64,000 nucleotides of DNA from Saccopteryx bilineata (lineage: Eukaryota; Chordata; Mammalia; Chiroptera; Emballonuridae), in the NCBI RefSeq assembly GCF_036850765.1, contig NC_089493.1:216378744-216442743 (forward strand), in the 5' to 3' direction. How positions within the stretch are numbered: the first letter of the stretch is position 1; each line of letters starts with the position of its first letter. The notes beneath the pieces are model-generated. The model made no database searches, had not been told where the DNA came from, and saw nothing but the letters and a program-made list of their open reading frames with translations. Below are positions 56,558 to 64,000 of the stretch, piece after piece. The position numbers were made by a program, and so were the translations under genes.

Positions 56558-57602
56558 CCATATTTTTCACTCCAAAAGACACACTTTTATCCCCCCAAAA
56601 GTGGAGGGGAAAATGCCTGTGTGTCTTTTGAAGCAAATGTTCATTTTTTAGCTGCTGCGGGGCGCTGAGGTAGTAAACATATGTAGAATGAGCGCCAACA
56701 CACCAGGAGCATAATCACACCCGCCACAGCAGCGTGCAGAACCCCGGCATCTGCCAGTGATCTCCTAGTTTCAGTTTCCACAGTTGCATGCAGCGCAAGA
56801 GGGCAGGTGAGCGACGTTGTGTGGGTGCATTCATCTGGCATCATGGAGGACAGACATGAGAGGCATGCTGCAGCAGTGGAGGGCTGCACTGCAGCTGCTG
56901 GAGCTCTGTGTGAAGTGCTGACATCACTTGCTGCCCTATTAGTGCTTGACCAGTTTAGAGCACATATTAGTGAAACCACACACACACAAAAATAACTATA
57001 AAGCAGTGGAGACTCATCTAGCTGTAGTTCCTGGGGGTCTCACCAGCCAGTTGCAACCTCTTGATGTTTCCATCAACAAACTGTTTAAAGTCTTCATGCA
57101 AGAAGAGTGGAACAAATGGATGGCTGCTGGTAATCATGGTCTGACAGCAACTGGATGAATGAAGAGACCCACTATCACTCAAGTTTGTGAATGGGTGAAA
57201 ACATCATGGCAGTCAGAGAAGAATGAAACCGTGGTACGGTCATTCAAAAAATGTGTCATCAGCAATGCCTTAGATGGCACTGAGGATGATATCATATATG
57301 AAAATAGAGAAGAAAGTGATACCAGTGATTGTGAGCAACCAAGTTTCTTAAATTCTGACACTAGCGATGATGAGTCCTGGGATTCCCAGACAACTAGAAG
57401 AGTATTTAAACATTAAAGTCTCTTCTCATTTGTTAATAACAGTGCCAATGGGTGTTTAATACTGCTGTTGAGTTTACATTATTGAAGTATTATTGTGGTA
57501 TATTTTATTAAATATTTTAACATACCATTTGGTTCAGAATATTTTTTTTTCTTATTTTCCTTCTGAAAACCCTATGTGCATCTTATGGAGCAAAAACTAT
57601 GG
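56558..57602 (+). mobile_element. Internally deleted pogo-like DNA transposon
   Basis: The left end ccatatttttcactccaaaa and the right end (complement of 57577-57602) share the pattern ACCATA.TTTT..CTCCA.AAGA..CAC as inverted repeats. TA flanks both sides (56556-56557 and 57603-57604). Total length is about 1045 bp, much less than an autonomous copy. It keeps a 5' leader and the C-terminal half of the transposase; the DNA-binding part and the first catalytic Asp are gone. Confidence 0.8.
56918..57416 (+). pseudogene. Pogo/POGZ-like DDE transposase, C-terminal remnant
   Basis: The text carries the second catalytic Asp in LLVLDQFRAHISET (about 56935-56976). A frameshift follows near 56980-57000. 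The next frame then reads THLAVVPGGLTSQLQPLDVSINKLFK (about 57012-57090) with the third catalytic Asp, and EEWNKWMAAGNHG. A TGA (57156-57158) interrupts, and the same frame continues with RPTITQVCEWVKTSW, VRSFKKCVISNALDGTEDD and an acidic tail ending in a stop at 57414-57416. The 'LQPLD' core and acidic C-terminus are typical of pogo-like transposases, including those domesticated as POGZ. Disabled by the frameshift, the stop and the missing N-terminus. Confidence 0.8.
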
Positions 57603-57604
57603 TA

Positions 57605-58183
57605 TATGTATCAAGAACCCAGTTTTTGTTAGTAACCCTGCCAGGACTTGGGGACACAAATGAAAGAAAAGAAGACATAATTCCATCCTCCTAGAACCTA
57701 GTAGAGGACTTATATATTAAATTAATTCAAATACCTATAAAACTAGAAACTGAAGTGAGTGTTAATTTTTACCCCAGGGTTCTATGAGCAATAAAAGTAA
57801 CAAGTTTAAGGTGAGCATATGCTTTTTTTCCCCTTGAATTAATTTCTCCCACTGGTAACAGTAATCTTTTTGGGGGAAACAATGTCTTCTCGACGTAAAC
57901 TTGAATTTCTGGAAAGGCTTGCAAGATCACCTTTCCCCTGCGATGGAGTGGGAAACACCACATCAGCTAGTTCACTGTAGTACTTCATGTTCTCAGTTAC
58001 AGTGATTGGTACCAAGATAGTTCTGTGACTGGAACCTAAACAATAACAAGCATTCCTCAGTATTTATTTATAGTGGGAAAGAGAAGTCTCTTTCATCCTT
58101 TCTCTTTGGTAATGATGTAGTAAAGATGTCAGCCCAAGTGCCAAGTATCTTAATTCTCCTTCACATGAACTTGGAAATACTGA

Positions 58184-58260
<77 letters not shown>

Positions 58261-59110
58261 AGCACATGGCATTTCAGATCCTGGATTCAAGTGTCCTTGG
58301 AACCAAAGAGAAATCAGAAATGATCAGAGAAAACTGGGCTTTCCATGTTATATCTCAATAAAATCCATCCCAGATGCTCAGAAAAGGGAAACAGTTATTG
58401 TTTTGAAATTGAACTTACCTTAAAATTAAAGAGAGACAAAAAGCTACTGAGGGTGTTTGCCAAGTGTAATTGGGAGTGATTGTGTGTGTGTGTGTGTAGG
58501 TGGATTGGTGTGTAGGAAAAGGATAATTAAAGTGAAATGCAATAAAAATTCAAGTAGTGCTGGGTAAATGGAACCTGCCTTTTGACTAGCACTGAGAATC
58601 GCTTAGAAATGAAAGATCACGTGCACACTCATGAAAACAGGGTATTTCTATTGCTGTGTGTGTGCCTTTGTTTTCTGGGAACTTTCCCTGTTCCAGCTTT
58701 CCTTACACTTTTAATACTTTTCCAGAGTCCTTTGTGAACAAATTCTTTTGTATGCAGATATTTACTTAGAGGGTTTCTCACACTGGGTCTTATGTCTCCT
58801 ATTCAGCAAACTTGTCGCCATCTACGATACTAATTACCCTCAATATATTGAGGATTTCAAAATTAGCATCTTTATTTCCAAGCACTTGCCTGAATTCCAG
58901 GCACATATATCCATCACCTGTGGGCCATAAATGAACCTCAAACTCATCAGATAAATCAGTGACTTATAAATGCCTTCGCTAAAATTTCAGTTCCCCCTAT
59001 CCCAGTAAATGACACCAACATGATTCAAGCCAAAAATCTAGATGTCATTATTTTTACAGCTCTTGCTTTCATTCGCAGCCTTCAAGCTATTGTAAATCTG
59101 TGAATTTAAA
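57605..59110. other. Unannotated DNA with microsatellites
   Basis: No gene was recognised. The main features are a compound microsatellite at 58187-58257 and a (TG)n run at about 58481-58496. Confidence 0.5.
58187..58257. repeat. Compound (TA)n(GA)n microsatellite
   Basis: About 19 TA units followed directly by about 16 GA units. The apparent frames with repeated YI or RE residues come from this tract. Confidence 0.95.
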
Positions 59111-59111
59111 A

Positions 59112-59270
59112 TAGTGGTTCTTAAAGTGTAGTCTCCTGGCCAGTAGCCTAAACATCATCTGTAAACTTGTTAGAAATGTAAATTCTTAGGGCTCACTCTA
59201 GAACTTCTAAATTCGAAACTGACTTTATGTCCCAGCAATCTGAAACACATGCTGAAGTTTGAGAACTTAT
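59112..59270 (+). repeat. MER5A-type hAT-Charlie element
   Basis: It begins tagtggttcttaaagtgtag and continues 'tctcctggccagtagcctaaacatcatctgtaaacttgttagaaatgtaaattcttagggctc', 'cccagcaatctgaaacacatgctgaagtttgagaac'. This follows MER5A end to end. It is an old non-autonomous DNA transposon shared by eutherians. Confidence 0.85.
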
Positions 59271-59674
59271 TATTTAACTTTTTGAACAACTCTGAAATTT
59301 GTTAACTTTTCTTGATCTCCACTATAATCTACCTAGCCAAAACATTACCATCCCCAGCCAGGACTCCGTAGTAGACTTCTAACTGATATTTTCACATAGA
59401 AACACTCTCTCTGATGCATTTTATTAAAAGAAAAATAGTCTCAGTTACTTTCATTTTAATTAATTAGCTGATCCATACTATGTTACCTGACATATGTGAC
59501 GACCCATTCAGAATATTGTCCCTTACTTTTGACAATGTAAAGCTCTATTATATTTGGAATCTCCTCAAATCAGTGACCCAAGTTTTTCGGGAGGATTCCC
59601 TGGTTTGTGGACAGAGAAATTCAGAGTCCTACTTCAGTTCCTATGGTTAAATTAGCAGGAAGCACATAAAAATT

Positions 59675-60545
59675 AATTAATTCATTCAACAAATATCTAT
59701 TTAGCACCTGCTACATGGCAGATGATGTTCAGTCCTGGGAGTCCAGAGGGAATACAGATGAGGGGCTTGCCTACACCAGGTTTCTAGTCTAATTGAAGGG
59801 TAAGTGATATATGGTTAAGTGTTCTAAAGGGAACAAACCACCTGTAGTATAAAGTATAATGGGAAGTCATCTTTTTATTGAGTGTTAACCTAAAAATAAA
59901 AGGTCAAAGGAAGAAGCAGTAAGCATTTCTTTGACATCCAAAAGACTAATATTTGGGAAGCACTGATTCAGGTAGAAACCCAGAGAGTGTTCTGATAAGG
60001 AGGTGAAACAGTGTTTATGGTAAAGCGGAAAAGTACAAGTACATGAATAGAATAAAGGAATTTCTATGATAGTTAATAAACTAAGAAATGAATTTCTATA
60101 GGTGCAGATAAGCTAACATAGTGATGCTAATTCTAAAGACTACTTTTAGTTTTCAGTCCAAACAATTGTGGAATACAATGTTGCTTCAGGCCCAGTCCTA
60201 AGGATAGTTTGCTCAGTTTTAATATTGAAAAGCTTTGAAAAGTAAGACAGGCAAAGCAGGTCCTCTGGATGGCAGCTCCAACTCCATTTAAAAGTGGCTC
60301 CTTTTATATTATTTTCCACAAGGGCAATGGAGGGTGGTCTCAGAAAGAAAGGAATGCGAATAACAAAGAAACAAAGAGAGAAGAAAACAGGTTCATATGC
60401 CCGGAAGCAGGTTAAACCTGATGCCAATGACCAGTCACTAAAAGGCTAGAGAGCCCAGTAGGAAGCAAAGTAGAAAAGGGAGATGAGATGAGGCTGGAGA
60501 GTATAGAAGGGCCCATGTCTGGGCCTCCTGAATCAGTGTAAGCAG
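59675..60545 (-). repeat. L2-like ancient repeat, fragmented
   Basis: The + strand shows 'ttcattcaacaaatatctatttagcacctgctacatggcagatgatgttcagtcctggg' at the start and 'ggcctcctgaatcagtgtaagcagtgtagattttattctaaaggcaac' near the end, both usual in antisense L2-derived repeats. The middle part is not clearly aligned. Confidence 0.45.
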
Positions 60546-60921
60546 TGTAGATTTTATTCTAAAGGCAACAGCAGCTAGATACTAGCTGCTCTTCATGAGG
60601 ACAGCCATGAAGAAGACAACGATATATGGGATGGCCTACTGAAATCTGAGGTCAGAACACAAAAAGCTTTATTTTATTGGGATAGTCAATCAGTTCAGGC
60701 ATATTAAAAATTGAGGAGGCATTTCTGGGCAAACCTGGAGAAGTCACCATAATTTCTAATTCTGTTTTCATAGTAAAACACATTCCAAACTCTAAACAAT
60801 TAAGTAAAACAAACAAACTTTGGAAACACAATCCATAAATTTAAGGAACATTTCAGAAGTTCTGAGAACACTTAAAATTAACTTATGTAGTAGCAATACT
60901 TTTACCTCTGAAGTTATAAGT
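60546..60921. other. Unannotated DNA
   Basis: No gene or clear repeat was recognised before the SINE. Confidence 0.5.
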
Positions 60922-60930
60922 TAAACATTT

Positions 60931-61286
60931 TTTTTTCTTAAGTGAGAAGGGGGGAGGCAGACAGACTCCCGCATGTGCCTCACCAGAATCAACCTGGCAT
61001 GCCCACCAGGGGGCGATGCTCCGCCCATCTGGGGTGTTGCTCCGTTGCTGCCAGAGCCATTGCAGCGCCTGAGGTGGAGGCCATGGAGCCATCCTCAGCA
61101 CTGGGACCAACTTTGCTCCCATGGAGCCTTGGCTGTGGGAGAGGAAGAGAAAGATAGAGAGAAAGGAGAGGGGGGGAGAGGTAGAGAAGCAGATGGATGC
61201 TTCTTTTGTTGCCCTGGCTGGGGATCAAACCGGGGACTTCCACACGCCAGGCTGAAGCTCTACACCTGAGCCAACTGGCCAGGGCC
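60931..61286 (-). mobile_element. Long Ves-like SINE (type A)
   Basis: The - strand copy has a T run at 60928-60936, 'cagacagactcccgcatg', 'ggcatgcccaccagggggcg', 'ccatggagcc', a purine-rich stretch, a decayed B-box complement (ggggatcaaaccggg) and ends at tggccagggcc. A 9-bp target duplication (taaacattt) lies at 60922-60930 and 61287-61295. Confidence 0.9.
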
Positions 61287-61295
61287 TAAACATTT

Positions 61296-62214
61296 ACGTA
61301 TTTAACTGTTTTTTTAAACCAATGATTGATCATCCAAAGAATCAATTACTGATGATTTACAATCCTAATTTTAGTTTGGACATCTCAACTACATATTGTT
61401 TTTATTTATATTTTATTTTAAGCTTGATTTAGCTCTCTTCTTGTTTTTTCATTTACAGAAATGTGACTATGCTCAGCAGGCCGATGGATATATTTGTCAA
61501 GCCTCCCCCTGGTCTTCTATAAACAGTAAACAAACAAACAGCTTACGTGATAGAAAAACAAATTGCGAAAATTAATTAAATTCAATTTTTCTCCTTAAAA
61601 TGTACTTTTCAGCTTACTTTTTGTCTGCATTCTTTGCTGGAACCTTGAGATGTAAATGATATGCACAATTCTTACTTGGCATAGTTAACAAACCTCTAGT
61701 TTATTCTATCAAGTGTCCCACTTCACTGTTCAAAGGTGAAGAAACCAGATTACATTCTTCATTACCTGTTCGCACATGGGCAGAGCCTCACCACCCACTC
61801 ACTAGAACCTTGAGTACCATCTCCTACAAAGAAGCATGCTAAATAGCCATTTTCTAACTTGCTTGCTGCTCTTTCAGTTGTAGCATTATTTCCAATTCAG
61901 GAAATTTTTTCCAATGGAAGAAGAAAAAGAGAAAGAGAGAGGGAGATTTTTTAAATTCTGCAAAAAGAAACCTTGCTTTTAAACTTTGTTCTGTTCCTGA
62001 TGTAAAGCAGATTGCCCAACGAATTAGGGCTTTTAAGTTCTCTGTTCAGAGACTGAATCTTCCTGAAACATTTGCCTTGACCTTGTTTACAATCAGCCCA
62101 ATCTATGAAGATATCTCAATTATCAGCTACAATAATTCCCAGCTTAATTTCATTTCTCCTATCCAAATGGTCCCTCTTTAAAATAATATGTAATGAGTAA
62201 TCCAATGAGGATAA
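61296..62214. other. Unannotated DNA
   Basis: No gene or clear repeat was recognised; the sequence is AT-rich with ordinary chance frames. Confidence 0.5.
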
Positions 62215-62560
62215 GATTTGGGACTCTGTGGGTCATGTACAAGAGTTTGAAGTCTAGCTCCTGTGCAACTTGAAGCAAATTATTTAGCCTCCCTGAATCT
62301 CATTGCCAGATAAAACGTAACATGTCTATTTCAATGTAAATTTTAAATAAACAATGAATATTTTTAGTATAAGTATATCTCATGTTGTATTTGGCCATCC
62401 TCAATCTCTTAAACCTACTGAGCACTTCAGTTTTACAACATGTACAATAAATATAATAATGGGACTTATAAAGATTAAATAAACTAATCCAGTGAAGCAT
62501 TTATTATGATGCCTGGCACATGATAAGTCCTCACTAGCTTCTGTGTTGCTATTATCTTTT
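62215..62560 (+). repeat. MIR SINE fragment, sense
   Basis: It reads 'aagagtttgaagtctagctcctgtgcaacttgaagcaaattatttagcctccctgaatctcatt' and later 'atgcctggcacatgataagtcctcactagcttctg'. This is sense MIR from its middle to its end, with an AT-rich expansion between. Confidence 0.65.
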
Positions 62561-62739
62561 CTCCAAGAAATAAAAGAAAGCAACACAAGAACGTGTGGAT
62601 AGAGTTCCCTGCACACTGTCTACAGGACAAAGCAGGACCCAGATATTGTGGGAGACATACCCATTCTATCAAAACAGACTTTATTAGATGTAAGCATGTG
62701 CCAGGAGCTACATGTTCTCATTTAGTCCCGCCATCTCAT

Positions 62740-62850
62740 GTGCCCTAGTAGTTTTCAGACCTGTTTTACAGAGGGAAGAAACTGAGGTTCTGAGAAGAAG
62801 CTTGCTATAAGATTCATGGGTTGGTAAAGCTGGGGTTTGTTTTATGAGAT
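62740..62850 (-). repeat. MIR SINE fragment
   Basis: The + strand 'cctgttttacagagggaagaaactgaggttctgagaag' and 'attcatgggttggtaaagctggggttt' is a short antisense MIR piece. Confidence 0.7.
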
Positions 62851-63209
62851 TGCAATGCACGGGCTCTTTTCTCTAGTCTCATCATTGTCCCAAAATAAAA
62901 TAAAAATTTGGTATTACTAAAAATGACTTGAAACATCTTTGAACTTAAAGAAAAAATAATACAAATTCCTATTTAGTAAACCCCAATATGATAACTAAAA
63001 ATAATTATGTACAGCTTTAAAGAGGTAGAACATATCATCCCCATAATTTGAGTCTTGTTCACAATGACCCCATAGAGATGACATTTCTTATCACACAGTT
63101 TTCACAAATATGGCAGTGAAACTCAGGAGTTAGATGTCTTCACTATCAGCATGCAGTTGTGTTACAGCCAGGATGAAAATGCACGTGGGTTTTAAAACTT
63201 AGATCTGGT
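62851..63209. other. Unannotated DNA
   Basis: No gene or clear repeat was recognised. Confidence 0.45.
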
Positions 63210-63585
63210 AGTACTTCCATAACAAAATGCCACATACCAGGAGTCTTAAACAATAGAAATATATTTTCTCACATTTCTGGAGATGGAAATCCAAGGTCAA
63301 GGTAGTAGCTGGTTTGGTTTTCTCCCAGGGCTTCTCTTCTTGACTTGCAGATGGCTGACATTTAACTATGTCTTCACATGGCCTTTTCTTGATGTGTATG
63401 CATCCTTAGTGCCTCTTCCTCTTGTTATAAGGACACTAGTCATATTTGATTAAGGCCCCACCTTTCTAACCTCATGTAACCTTTATTATTTCTTTAAATA
63501 TCTTATCTCCAAATATAGTCACATGGGTTGGAGCTTCAACATATGAATTTGGGAGAACACAATTTAGTCCATTAATACCAGGTTT
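63210..63585 (+). repeat. Ancient eutherian interspersed repeat, sense copy
   Basis: It reads 'cttccataacaaaatgccacataccagg', 'caatagaaatatattttctcacatttctggagatggaaatccaaggtcaag', 'gttataaggacactagtcatatttgattaaggcccc' and 'gagcttcaacatatgaatttgggagaacacaatttagtcc'. It is the clearest of three copies of this family in the window (others at 30.25-30.76 kb and, inverted, 6.11-6.72 kb). Confidence 0.7.
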
Positions 63586-64000
63586 TCTCGTTTGTGACCC
63601 TATCTGTATTGTAAGTCATGCTGTTTTTCAGAGAGTACTTTAAATGCAATCCTGTTGTGAGTTTTTTATGGTGAAAGAAATATGTAAAATGTGATAATAG
63701 ATATATTATAAAGATTAATAACAACTCTTTGAATCAGTATAAGAATTTTTAAAAATTAATAATTTATACATATGTACTTGGTATTTGTTTCAATATAATA
63801 TCAAAACAAGATCTTGGACTAAGAAAAACAATAAATCTGAGTGGAAGGTCTGATCATAGCTGATATAGTAACTAACCTCAAGTGTGAAAACGTATCAGGA
63901 ATTTAAAATACATTCCAAACATGCCCAAGAAAGAAACAATGACGAGGCAGCCACCATCTTATCCTAATGCACCCACATTTGAAACATTTTAAAGCACAGA
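63586..64000. other. Unannotated DNA
   Basis: AT-rich sequence to the end of the window; no gene or repeat was recognised. Confidence 0.5.

Overview
The window is mammalian, and its repeats point to a bat. It has AT-rich non-coding DNA, ancient eutherian repeats (MIR, L2-like, MER5A, hAT-Charlie and Tigger-like), a young LINE-1, and many copies of tRNA-derived SINEs. The SINE heads have A and B boxes of the Ves/Rhin type known from Chiroptera. Several SINE types together suggest a rhinolophoid bat (horseshoe or leaf-nosed), but that finer placement rests on memory of the families and needs a repeat-library search. I found no host protein-coding exon, tRNA, rRNA or other host gene. The window reads as intergenic or deep intronic DNA.

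Layout. 1-2.5 kb: AT-rich DNA with small MIR and L2-like traces. 3.5-7.6 kb: an old LINE-1 body on the + strand, cut by three SINEs, an antisense L1 3' end and an ancient repeat. 7.67-9.2 kb: a cluster of three different elements, namely an internally deleted mariner, a solo retroviral LTR with a 6-bp target duplication, and a long Ves-like SINE. 9.2-29.5 kb: mostly unannotated DNA with scattered SINEs, MIR and L2 pieces and an antisense L1 fragment. It includes low-repeat stretches near 14.6, 17.1 and 19.2 kb that look like candidate conserved non-coding elements. 29.5-31.2 kb: two SINEs flank an ancient repeat that was split by a hAT-like hairpin element with 58-bp perfect arms.

32.84-40.66 kb holds the main object: a full-length LINE-1 of about 7.8 kb with an 11-bp target duplication (agcaatactca), a CpG-rich 5' UTR that opens with a perfect CRE and a YY1-like site, a roughly 0.9-kb pyrimidine-rich leader, an intact ORF1 (331 aa), a long inter-ORF segment, and an ORF2 whose endonuclease, reverse transcriptase and Cys/His residues are all present. 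ORF2 is broken only near its C-terminus, where a five-A run looks one base short. The last ~112 codons remain open in the next frame.

40.7-64 kb: MIR traces, an old LINE-1 fragment at 52-53 kb, SINEs at 47, 53.4 and 61 kb, a Tigger-like element at 54.0-54.9 kb, a hAT-Charlie fragment at 56.2 kb, and a pogo-like DNA transposon at 56.56-57.60 kb that keeps the C-terminal half of its transposase. After these come MER5A, L2 and MIR traces. How the parts interact: LINE-1 ORF2 proteins supply the nicking and reverse-transcription activity that normally mobilises tRNA-derived SINEs, and several SINE copies here have clear target duplications beginning with A-runs on their own sense strand, as expected for that route.
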